From NCBI GenBank assembly GCA_937916195.1, contig CALFTO010000103.1:1-20383 (forward strand): a DNA stretch of 20,383 nucleotides, in the 5' to 3' direction. The DNA comes from an uncultured Clostridia bacterium (lineage in GTDB: Bacteria > Bacillota > Clostridia > Oscillospirales > Acutalibacteraceae). The notes below the pieces were generated by a model. It saw only the letters and a list, made by a program, of their open reading frames with translations. It made no database searches and was not told where the DNA came from. The position numbers and the translations under genes are program-made. Within the stretch, counting starts at the first letter, position 1. Every line of letters starts with the position of its first letter. Of this stretch, positions 1 to 7,222 are shown piece by piece.

Positions 1-716
1 GAAATTAATTTGCAACCATTGTCGATAAGTGCAAGAGCTGTTGTCTTTTCAGCTGCTTCATCATACCAAGAGTTTGTATAACGAACTTCCATTGTAGCAT
101 TTTCTACTACTGATTTTGCGCCAAGGTAGAATGATGTGTAGCCTGAAATAACTTCAGCATATGGGAAAGCACCAACATAGCCGATTTTTGCATTTTCGTC
201 AGAAACTTTACCTTCAGCATCACCATAAAGCTCAACAAGCTTCATACCTGCTGCAACACCAGCAAGGTATCTGCCTTCATAGATTGAAGCAAATGCATTG
301 TGGAAGTTAGCAAGCTTTTCTGTATGAGCTCTTGTACCTGTTGCGTGGCAGAATTCAACTTCAGGGAATTCCTTAGCTGCCTGAATCATATAAGGCTCAT
401 GGCCGAATGAGTCAGCAAAGATAAGGTCGTAAGATTCAGCTAAGTCAGCTGCCTGGTCATAACAAGCTGTTCCTTCAGGAATGTCAGTAACAATTGTGTA
501 ATCATCAGCTGTGAGGCCTTTGTTTGCACATGCTTGTTTGAAAGCATCGATGAAGTTCTTGTCATAAGTTGATGAATCGCCGTGCAAGCAAATGAGAGCA
601 GCTTTTACTGTCTTTACATCAGGTTCATCTGGTTTTTTATCGCCGCAAGCTGCAAAGCAAGTAACGATAAGTGCAATAGCCATTACTACTGCAAGTACTT
701 TTTTGAGATTTTTCAT
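1..716 (-). CDS. BMP/PnrA-type ABC transporter substrate-binding lipoprotein (C-terminus cut by window edge)
   Basis: Reading the minus strand from an ATG at 716 gives 238 complete codons, open to the window edge. The N-terminus is a lipoprotein signal: two positive patches, a hydrophobic core, and lipobox F-A-A-C with the acceptor Cys at residue 24. The mature part has the basic-membrane-protein (BMP) pattern: a beta strand into KTVKAALICLHG, then YDLIFADSFGHEP, then YEGRYLAGVAAGMKL and AKIGYVGAFPYAEV. Known members (PnrA, BmpD, RbsB-like nucleoside binders) capture nucleosides outside the membrane for an ABC importer. It lies 54 bp downstream of xpt on the same strand, which fits purine nucleoside or base salvage. 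The Shine-Dalgarno site is AAGGAGA (about 728-734) with a rather long gap of about 11 nt. The ligand is inferred; the permease and ATPase would lie left of the window. Confidence 0.88.
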   Translation of the reverse strand, partial: MKNLKKVLAVVMAIALIVTCFAACGDKKPDEPDVKTVKAALICLHGDSSTYDKNFIDAFKQACANKGLTADDYTIVTDIPEGTACYDQAADLAESYDLIFADSFGHEPYMIQAAKEFPEVEFCHATGTRAHTEKLANFHNAFASIYEGRYLAGVAAGMKLVELYGDAEGKVSDENAKIGYVGAFPYAEVISGYTSFYLGAKSVVENATMEVRYTNSWYDEAAEKTTALALIDNGCKLI

Positions 717-770
717 AATACTTTATCTCTCCTTTATTTTTTGTAATATTTTTACAGCGTGGTGCTGTTA

Positions 771-1352
771 TTACCGAGTACCAAAAACAATTTCGCCGGT
801 TTCGTCGTTCATAAAATCAATAATTGCCATTGACTCAACACGAACTCCTTGTGCTCTTAACTTATCTCCGCCACCTTGGTAGCCTTTTTCGATTGCAATT
901 CCACAACCTGCAAGGCGAGCACCGGACTGATTTACAATATCAATTAAACCTATAAGAGCGTTTCCTTTTGCAAGAAAATCGTCAACAATAAGAACGGTAT
1001 CGTTTTCGTTTAAGAAATCTTTTGAAACGATGATGTCATATGTACATTGGTGAGTAAAAGACTCAACCTTACTTGTGTAAACATCACCCTTGATATTTAG
1101 TGTCTTGCTTTTCTTGGCAAAAAGCAGGGGACAATCAAAAAACTGTGCCACCATACAGCCTACACCGATACCTGAAGCCTCGATTGTAAGCACTTTTGTG
1201 ATGTCACAGTCACTATATAACTTTTTAAGCTCTGCACCCATTTCTGAGAGAAGCTTTACATCAAGCTGATGATTAAGAAAACTATCTACCTTCAGAACAT
1301 TGCCTGAAAATACTTTGCCATCTTTTAAAATTCTTTCTTCCAAAATTTTCAT
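771..1352 (-). CDS. xpt: Xanthine phosphoribosyltransferase
   Basis: A 193-residue type I phosphoribosyltransferase; Bacillus Xpt has about 194. It opens with MKILEERILKDGKVF, typical of Xpt, and carries the PRPP-binding strand-loop VLIVDDFLAKGNA at residues 120-132, where the two acidic residues hold the PRPP ribose. The enzyme converts xanthine plus PRPP to XMP in the cytoplasm. An upstream in-frame ATG at 1394 would add 14 residues with no family similarity; the ATG at 1352 follows GAGGG at 8-9 nt and is preferred. A promoter lies directly upstream at 1383-1411. The nucleoside-binding lipoprotein follows, so the two probably form a purine salvage operon. Two TAA stops lie in tandem (771-773 and 768-770). 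Confidence 0.95.
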   Translation of the reverse strand: MKILEERILKDGKVFSGNVLKVDSFLNHQLDVKLLSEMGAELKKLYSDCDITKVLTIEASGIGVGCMVAQFFDCPLLFAKKSKTLNIKGDVYTSKVESFTHQCTYDIIVSKDFLNENDTVLIVDDFLAKGNALIGLIDIVNQSGARLAGCGIAIEKGYQGGGDKLRAQGVRVESMAIIDFMNDETGEIVFGTR

Positions 1353-1382
1353 AAAATAACCCTCGGAACTTAATATATTGTA

Positions 1383-1411
1383 ATTATAAGTCAAATCGAG
1401 AAAAAAAACAA
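1383..1411 (-). promoter_or_regulatory. Sigma-A-type promoter of xpt
   Basis: On the minus strand TTGTTT (1411-1406) is followed after exactly 17 nt by a perfect TATAAT (1388-1383). Transcription would start near 1376, giving a leader of only about 24 nt before the xpt ATG. That leader is too short for a purine riboswitch. Confidence 0.7.
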
Positions 1412-1452
1412 TATTTTTTGTTTTCTTTTTTATGGAATTTTTTCAAGAATAT

Positions 1453-1480
1453 TTGTTAAAAATACATAAAAAGATACATT
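1453..1480 (+). promoter_or_regulatory. Probable promoter of the alpha-glucan operon
   Basis: TTGTTA (1453-1458), a 16-nt spacer, then TACATT (1475-1480), about 40 nt ahead of the binding-protein ATG. It is the best match in the 166-bp divergent region but not a strong one. I saw no clear catabolite-repression (cre) box or LacI-type operator nearby. Confidence 0.4.
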
Positions 1481-1518
1481 AATCAAACAATGAAAAAGAA
1501 AATACAGGAGGTACATTT

Positions 1519-2871
1519 ATGAAAAAACTTTTATCAATTCTTTTAGCAGTATCACTTTTTGGTACTTTTTTCACTGCTTGTAATAGGAATGACAATCAAA
1601 ATCCCACAGGACAATCAGGTGATGACACCGCTACTGTGCGTTTTTTGAATTTCAAACCCGAGGTTGCTAATGTCTATAATGAAATTGCAAAAGCTTATAA
1701 AGAAGAAACAGGAAACACGCTAATTGTGGAAACTGCCGCAAGTGGTAATTATGAACAGACCTTAACAGCAAAAATGGGTACAAATGAAGCACCGACACTT
1801 TTTCAGATAAACGGGCCAAAAGGTTATGCGAACTGGAAGGATTATTGTGCGGACTTATCAAATACAGAGTTGTATAAGCATTTGACTGATAAATCACTTG
1901 CAGTTATCTCTGACGGCAAAGTTTACGGTATTCCCTATGTTGTTGAGGGCTATGGAATTATTTATAACAAAGCAATTACCGATAAATACTTTGCACTTGA
2001 AAATAAAGCAACAAAAATTAAGTCAATGGACGAAATTAAAAGCTTTGATGCCTTAAAATCGGTAGTTGAAGATATGCAGAAAAATGCAAAGGCGTTAGGA
2101 ATAAACGGTGTATTTGCTTCAACTTCGCTCAAAACAGGTGAGGATTGGCGTTGGCAGACACACCTTGCCAATATTCCCGTTTATTATGAATTTGAAGACA
2201 AAAATACCGACCTTTCAAGTGATAAAACAAAAACAATTGAATTCAAATATGCTGATAATTTCAAAAAAATCTTCGATTTGTATATAAATAATTCTGTAAC
2301 CGATAAAAAGAAGCTTGGCTCAAAAATTGTTGACGAATCAATGGCAGAATTCGCTCTTGGTCAATGTGCGATGGTGCAAAATGGCAACTGGGCTTGGGGA
2401 CAAATCGACAATGTCAAGGGAAATGTTGTTGAAGCAGAAAATGTGAAATACTTGCCTATTTATATGGGACTTGATGGTGAAGAAAATCAAGGACTTTGCA
2501 TCGGTACAGAAAATTTCTTTGCAATCAATGCTAAAGCATCTGATGCAGAACAAAAAGCAGCAGAAGATTTTATGTATTGGTTATTCTCAAGTGAAACGGG
2601 TAAGGAGTTTGTAACTGATGAACTTGAGCTTATTGCACCGTTTGACACTTTTACAGAAGATGAACGCCCCGAAGACCCATTGGCACAAGAGGTAATTCGC
2701 TGGATGAACAATGCTGATGTTACAACAATTCCGTGGAACTTTACTGTATTCCCAAGTGCAACCTTTAAAGCGGATTTCGGTGCGGCTCTTTTACAGTATG
2801 CACAGGGAACAAAATCATGGGATGAAGTAAAAAATCTCTTTACAGAACGTTGGAAGAGTGAAAGTAAATAA
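1519..2871 (+). CDS. Sugar ABC transporter substrate-binding lipoprotein (MalE/MsmE-like, family 1)
   Basis: A 450-residue extracellular solute-binding protein. The lipoprotein signal ends in lipobox F-T-A-C with Cys21 as lipid anchor, followed by a short Asn/Gln/Ser/Thr-rich linker. The body shows family 1 features: KEETGNTLIVETAASGNYEQ near residue 63, the TNEAPTLFQINGP segment, and AMVQNGNWAWGQI in the C-terminal lobe. The Shine-Dalgarno site AGGAGGT (1506-1512) lies 6 nt before the ATG. It is the first gene of an operon with two permeases, an ATPase, malQ and glgP, so maltodextrin or a related alpha-glucan is the likely ligand. That ligand is inferred from the neighbours, since binding-protein sequence alone does not settle it. 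Confidence 0.92.
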   Translation: MKKLLSILLAVSLFGTFFTACNRNDNQNPTGQSGDDTATVRFLNFKPEVANVYNEIAKAYKEETGNTLIVETAASGNYEQTLTAKMGTNEAPTLFQINGPKGYANWKDYCADLSNTELYKHLTDKSLAVISDGKVYGIPYVVEGYGIIYNKAITDKYFALENKATKIKSMDEIKSFDALKSVVEDMQKNAKALGINGVFASTSLKTGEDWRWQTHLANIPVYYEFEDKNTDLSSDKTKTIEFKYADNFKKIFDLYINNSVTDKKKLGSKIVDESMAEFALGQCAMVQNGNWAWGQIDNVKGNVVEAENVKYLPIYMGLDGEENQGLCIGTENFFAINAKASDAEQKAAEDFMYWLFSSETGKEFVTDELELIAPFDTFTEDERPEDPLAQEVIRWMNNADVTTIPWNFTVFPSATFKADFGAALLQYAQGTKSWDEVKNLFTERWKSESK

Positions 2872-2896
2872 CTAATTCTCAAAGAGGCGGATATAA

Positions 2897-3742
2897 ATGG
2901 AAAAAAATATAAAAAAATACTTTCCCGTATTTGTTCTGCCGACCTTTATATCCTTTTTGGTTGTATTTCTAATTCCGTTTATTATGGGAATATTTTTATC
3001 CTTTACCGAGTTTACAACAGTTGAAAGTGCAAAATGGGTTGGCATAGAAAACTATATTAAAGCCTTTATGCAGGATGAAAACTTTCTCAATGCACTTTGG
3101 TTTACCGTAAAGTTTACAATCGTTTCGGTAATAACTATAAATGTGTTCGCATTTTTTCTTGCATTAATGCTTACAAAGGCATTAAAAGGAACAGCATTTT
3201 TCAGAACAGTTTTCTTTATGCCAAACCTTATCGGCGGAATTGTGCTCGGCTATATATGGAATTTGTTAATTAACTCAATTCTCGGTGTGTTCGGTGTTGA
3301 TATAACTTATAGTGCTGATTACGGATTTTGGGGACTTGTTTTTCTGATGAATTGGCAGTTAATCGGCTATATGATGGTAATTTACATTGCAGGTATTCAA
3401 AATATTCCACGTGAGCTTTATGAGGCTGCAAAAATCGATGGTGCGTCACGTAAAAGCACATTGAGGAACATTACAATCCCAATGGTTATGCCATCGGTCA
3501 CAATTTGCCTGTTTTTAACACTTACAAATTCGTTTAAACTGTTTGACCAGAATTTAGCACTTACAGGCGGTGCTCCTGCAAGAGAAACTGCAATGCTGGC
3601 TTTGGATATTTATAACACCTTTTATGGCAGAACCGGTTGGCAGGGTGTAGGACAGGCGAAAGCAGTTGTATTCTTCTTGATTGTTGCAATTATTGCATTT
3701 GTTCAGCTTAAGATTACGGGAAGAAATGAGGTTGAAAGTTAA
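2897..3742 (+). CDS. Sugar ABC transporter permease 1 (MalF/MsmF-like)
   Basis: A 281-residue inner-membrane permease with about six hydrophobic segments (roughly 8-36, 68-94, 102-126, 142-165, 198-216 and 253-273). The cytoplasmic EAA loop reads YEAAKIDGASRK, with E176-A177-A178 and the conserved Gly182, and contacts the ATPase. It is short compared with enteric MalF (514 residues) because it lacks the large periplasmic P2 loop, as is usual for the Firmicute MsmF/YcjO group. The Shine-Dalgarno site AGAGGCGG (2883-2890) lies 6 nt from the ATG. Its TAA stop shares one base with the ATG of the next gene (TAATG), so the two permeases are probably translationally coupled. Confidence 0.94.
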   Translation: MEKNIKKYFPVFVLPTFISFLVVFLIPFIMGIFLSFTEFTTVESAKWVGIENYIKAFMQDENFLNALWFTVKFTIVSVITINVFAFFLALMLTKALKGTAFFRTVFFMPNLIGGIVLGYIWNLLINSILGVFGVDITYSADYGFWGLVFLMNWQLIGYMMVIYIAGIQNIPRELYEAAKIDGASRKSTLRNITIPMVMPSVTICLFLTLTNSFKLFDQNLALTGGAPARETAMLALDIYNTFYGRTGWQGVGQAKAVVFFLIVAIIAFVQLKITGRNEVES

Positions 3743-4581
3743 TGAAAACGAAAAAAAGAGTAAATAATACCTTTACATTTTCAGTTTTACTGCTTTTATC
3801 CTTTGTTTTTCTTTTTCCTGTTTACCTTGTAGTAATGAATTCATTTAAATCAAGGTTTAATATTGTAAGTGACCCGTTCAGTTTTCCTGATAGTGATACT
3901 TTTGTTGGTATTGAAAACTATATAAACGGTATTGAAACATCGGGAATAGTAGGTGCATTTTTAAGAACTCTAATAATTACCGTTGGCTCTGTTTTGGCGA
4001 TAGTCATTTTTACTTCTATGACAGCTTGGTATATCACAAGAGTTAAATCAAAGCTTAATAAAGGTATGTATTATCTTTTTCTATTTAGTATGATAGTACC
4101 TTTTCAAATGGTTATGTTCACAATGACTTGGATTTGCTTTAAATTAGGGCTTAACAGCGTTTTAGGAATTATCCCTGTATATCTTGGTTTTGGCTCAGGA
4201 TTATCAGTATTTATGTTTAGCGGGTTTATAAAGGGATTGCCTCGTGAAATTGAAGAAGCAGCGATGATTGACGGCTGTAACCCGATTAAAACATTTTTTT
4301 ATGTTGTTTTTCCAATATTAAAACCAACCGCAATTACTGTGGCCATTCTTAATGCTATGTGGATTTGGAACGACTTTTTATTACCATATCTTCTTTTAGG
4401 CTCAGGCAATAAAACCTTGTCTGTTGCAATTCAGTTAACAATGCAGGGCGCATATGGCTCAATTGATTGGGGCGGATTTATGGCAATGCTTGTGCTCGCC
4501 ATAATTCCCATTATAATTTTCTATCTATTCTGTCAGAAATATATCATTAAGGGCGTTATTGACGGCGCAGTGAAAGGATAA
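3742..4581 (+). CDS. Sugar ABC transporter permease 2 (MalG/MsmG-like)
   Basis: A 279-residue permease and partner of the preceding one. It starts with a cytoplasmic Lys/Arg-rich stretch and a first TM segment (about 13-32), followed by five more. Its EAA motif is EEAAMIDGCNPIKTFF, with E172-A173-A174 and Gly178. The WIWNDFLLPYLLL segment near residue 210 is characteristic of the MalG/CarbohydrateABC-2 family. It overlaps the upstream permease by one base, and its last codons contain the AAGGATAA that serves as ribosome-binding site for the ATPase gene 5 bp downstream. Confidence 0.94.
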   Translation: MKTKKRVNNTFTFSVLLLLSFVFLFPVYLVVMNSFKSRFNIVSDPFSFPDSDTFVGIENYINGIETSGIVGAFLRTLIITVGSVLAIVIFTSMTAWYITRVKSKLNKGMYYLFLFSMIVPFQMVMFTMTWICFKLGLNSVLGIIPVYLGFGSGLSVFMFSGFIKGLPREIEEAAMIDGCNPIKTFFYVVFPILKPTAITVAILNAMWIWNDFLLPYLLLGSGNKTLSVAIQLTMQGAYGSIDWGGFMAMLVLAIIPIIIFYLFCQKYIIKGVIDGAVKG

Positions 4582-4586
4582 TAAAA

Positions 4587-5684
4587 ATGGCATCAATAAC
4601 ATTGAAAAACATTAAAAAAACTTATGAAGACGGAGTAACCGTAATTGATGACCTTAATCTTGAATTTAATGACAAGGAATTTATAATTCTTGTCGGACCG
4701 TCAGGCTGTGGCAAGTCTACAACTCTCAGAATGATTGCAGGACTTGAAGAAATCACCGATGGTGAGCTTTATATAGGTGACCGACTTGTTAATGATGTGT
4801 CACCTAAAGACCGCGATATTGCAATGGTTTTTCAAAGCTATGCACTTTATCCTCATATGTCTGTTTATAACAATATGGCATTTGGATTAAAGAATAGAAA
4901 AGTTTCAAAAGCAGAAATTGATAAAAAAGTTCGGGCGGCGGCAAAAATGCTCGACATTGAAGGGTATTTAAACCGTAAACCACGTGCACTTTCGGGCGGT
5001 CAGCGTCAGCGTGTAGCTCTTGGGCGTGCAATGGTGCGTGAGCCCGCAGTATTTCTTCTTGATGAGCCGCTTTCTAATCTTGATGCAAAACTGCGTACAG
5101 AAATGCGAAGCAGAATTTCAATGCTTCATAAAGAATTGCAGACAACATTTGTTTATGTTACCCATGACCAGACAGAAGCCATGACAATGGCTGATAGAAT
5201 TGTGGTTATGAGAAATGGTGAAATAATGCAGTTTGATACTCCTCAAGTGCTTTATCATCATCCAAAAAATATGTTTGTTGCGGGGTTTATTGGCTCACCA
5301 CAGATGAATTTCATTGAGTGCAAAATTTCAAAGGATGATAACGGTTATTCAGCATTATTTGGAGATTTTGAAATCAAATTGCCGCCACGAATGAATGATT
5401 TTATGATTATTTATGATGGTAAAACAATTATATTGGGTATTCGCCCCGAAGACTTATCTCTTTGTAAAAGTGATGATAAAGAAAATACTATTTCTATGTT
5501 TATTGACATTGCGGAAATGACGGGTGCAGACTGCTTGCTGCATGGTAATCTGTGTGGTGAGAAATTTGTTGCAAATGTTCCGTCGAATACAAATATTAAA
5601 AACGAAACTGAATGTTACCTTAAAATCAATACAGAAAAACTTCATTTGTTCGATAAAGTTAACGAAAGACTTATTTGTGATTGA
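4587..5684 (+). CDS. Sugar ABC transporter ATP-binding protein (MsmK/UgpC/MalK family)
   Basis: A 365-residue ATPase. Walker A is GPSGCGKST at residues 37-45, the Q-loop is MVFQSYALYPHMSVYNNMAF, the signature is LSGGQRQRVALGRAM from 135, Walker B is FLLDEP with D159-E160, and the switch His193 is in VTHDQTEAM. The region from about 235 is the regulatory TOBE/MOP-like fold that separates this family from other ABC ATPases. The protein energises the two permeases at the cytoplasmic face. In many Firmicutes MsmK sits away from its transporters and serves several of them; here it is in the operon. The TGA stop (5682-5684) lies inside a candidate promoter for malQ. Confidence 0.95.
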   Translation: MASITLKNIKKTYEDGVTVIDDLNLEFNDKEFIILVGPSGCGKSTTLRMIAGLEEITDGELYIGDRLVNDVSPKDRDIAMVFQSYALYPHMSVYNNMAFGLKNRKVSKAEIDKKVRAAAKMLDIEGYLNRKPRALSGGQRQRVALGRAMVREPAVFLLDEPLSNLDAKLRTEMRSRISMLHKELQTTFVYVTHDQTEAMTMADRIVVMRNGEIMQFDTPQVLYHHPKNMFVAGFIGSPQMNFIECKISKDDNGYSALFGDFEIKLPPRMNDFMIIYDGKTIILGIRPEDLSLCKSDDKENTISMFIDIAEMTGADCLLHGNLCGEKFVANVPSNTNIKNETECYLKINTEKLHLFDKVNERLICD

Positions 5685-5709
5685 CTTTTTTCTCTAAAAA
5701 TTATATATT
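5681..5709 (+). promoter_or_regulatory. Candidate internal promoter ahead of malQ-glgP
   Basis: TTGACT (5681-5686) overlaps the ATPase stop codon, and TATATT (5704-5709) follows after 17 nt. Each hexamer matches the sigma-A consensus in five of six bases. A start near 5716 would leave a very short leader beginning inside the malQ ribosome-binding site (AAAGGTGA, 5713-5720), so the site may be fortuitous or weakly used. Confidence 0.4.
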
Positions 5710-5725
5710 TTATAAAGGTGATTTT

Positions 5726-7222
5726 ATGAGAACAAGTGGTGTGTTAATGCACATATCATCTTTGCCGGGGAACACAGGTATAGGTACACTCGGTAAAGAG
5801 GCATATAAATTCGTTGACTTTCTAAAGGCAGCAGGGCAGACCTATTGGCAGGTTTTGCCATTGTGTCCCACAAGCTACGGTGATTCGCCATATCAATCAT
5901 TTTCAACGTTTGCGGGTAATCCTTATTTTATTGACTTTAAATTGCTTTGTAATGACGATTTGTTAAATGAAGAGGACTTCATAAGTATTGATTGGGGTGA
6001 AAATCCCGAAAAAGTAGATTTCGAAAAGGTTTATAAAAACCGATTTTCTGTTTTGAAAAAGGCATATGAAGAATTTGATAAGAATTCTTCTGATTATAAA
6101 ATTTTCTGTGAAGATAATGCTTTCTGGCTTGATGATTTTGCCTTGTATATGGCAATAAAAGAAATAAATGACGGTAATGCTTGGAACGAGTGGGAAACCG
6201 ATATTAAGCTTCGCAAAAAATCCGTTCTCAATTCATTAAAAATCGAGCTTAAAGATGAAATTGAATTCCAAAAAACTGTTCAGTATTTCTTCTTTCTGCA
6301 ATGGAACAAACTTAAAGCTTATGCCAATACAAATGGAATAAAAATAATCGGTGATATTCCCATATATGTTGCCGCAGACAGTGCGGATGTTTGGGCTAAT
6401 CCAAAGCAGTTTTTGCTCGATGAAGATTGCAATCCCATTGAGGTTGCAGGTTGCCCGCCCGATGCATTTACCGATGACGGTCAGTTGTGGGGAAATCCTC
6501 TCTATGATTGGGATTACATGAAAAAAGATGGCTATTCTTGGTGGAAAAAACGCATTGAGCATCAATGCAAAATGTGTGATGTAATCCGCATTGACCATTT
6601 CAGAGGGTTTGAATCTTATTATTGTATTCCTGCTAATTCCAAAACTGCCAAAATAGGTGAGTGGCGAAAAGGGCCGGGCATTGAATTTTTTCGTGAAATC
6701 GAGCGCGATTTAGGAAAAAAGAATATCATTGCCGAAGATTTAGGCTTTTTAACTCCTGCTGTTAAAAAAATGCTGAAGCAAAGCAAATATCCCGGTATGA
6801 AAGTTCTGCAATTTGCATTTGATACTGATGAAGAAAATGATTATCTTCTTCATAACTTCACAAAGAATTCAATTGCTTATGCAGGAACTCACGATAATGA
6901 CACAATAATAGGATTTATGACAGAAACTGCCCCCCGTAAAACCCGCAAAAGAGCAAAAGAATATTTAAGACTTACTCGTCGAGAGGGTTACAATTGGGGG
7001 TTTATGAAAGCTGTATGGTCAAGTAATTCTGACACCGCAATCGTCACAATGCAAGATTTGTTAGGGCTTGGTAATGAGGCAAGAATGAATTTTCCCTCAA
7101 CCACAAAAAATAATTGGCAATGGCGTGCAAAGTCTGATTATATTTCAGAAGAATTAGCCGAAAAAATAAGATATTATACAGCTTTATACCAAAGATTACC
7201 CTCACAGAAAAGAGGCAAATAA
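5726..7222 (+). CDS. malQ: 4-alpha-glucanotransferase (amylomaltase, GH77)
   Basis: A 498-residue disproportionating enzyme that moves alpha-1,4-glucan segments between maltooligosaccharides, releasing glucose and longer chains for the phosphorylase. The start is the ATG at 5726, giving MRTSGVLMHISSLPG, the standard amylomaltase opening, after AAAGGTGA at a good distance; a TTG at 5681 would add 15 unrelated residues. The GH77 catalytic residues are visible: nucleophile D290 in RIDHFRGFE, acid/base E337 in IIAEDLG and D390 in GTHDND, nearly the same spacing as D293/E340/D395 of the Thermus enzyme. The length is typical. The stop codon abuts the glgP ATG with no gap. Confidence 0.96.
   Translation: MRTSGVLMHISSLPGNTGIGTLGKEAYKFVDFLKAAGQTYWQVLPLCPTSYGDSPYQSFSTFAGNPYFIDFKLLCNDDLLNEEDFISIDWGENPEKVDFEKVYKNRFSVLKKAYEEFDKNSSDYKIFCEDNAFWLDDFALYMAIKEINDGNAWNEWETDIKLRKKSVLNSLKIELKDEIEFQKTVQYFFFLQWNKLKAYANTNGIKIIGDIPIYVAADSADVWANPKQFLLDEDCNPIEVAGCPPDAFTDDGQLWGNPLYDWDYMKKDGYSWWKKRIEHQCKMCDVIRIDHFRGFESYYCIPANSKTAKIGEWRKGPGIEFFREIERDLGKKNIIAEDLGFLTPAVKKMLKQSKYPGMKVLQFAFDTDEENDYLLHNFTKNSIAYAGTHDNDTIIGFMTETAPRKTRKRAKEYLRLTRREGYNWGFMKAVWSSNSDTAIVTMQDLLGLGNEARMNFPSTTKNNWQWRAKSDYISEELAEKIRYYTALYQRLPSQKRGK

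Larger units (their letters stand above)
1353..1518. other. Divergent intergenic region between xpt and the alpha-glucan operon
   Basis: 166 bp, very AT-rich, holding promoters for both directions and the AGGAGGT site of the binding protein at its right end. No riboswitch, leader peptide or cre box was recognised. Confidence 0.6.

Noticed and set aside
592..882. Plus-strand ORF of 96 codons opposite the BMP lipoprotein and xpt
   Set aside because: It is antisense to two well-supported genes, with no ribosome-binding site or family resemblance.
1395..1518. Cre box or purine riboswitch in the divergent region
   Set aside because: Neither the TGNAAACGNTTNCA-type pattern nor purine aptamer features could be found by reading both strands.
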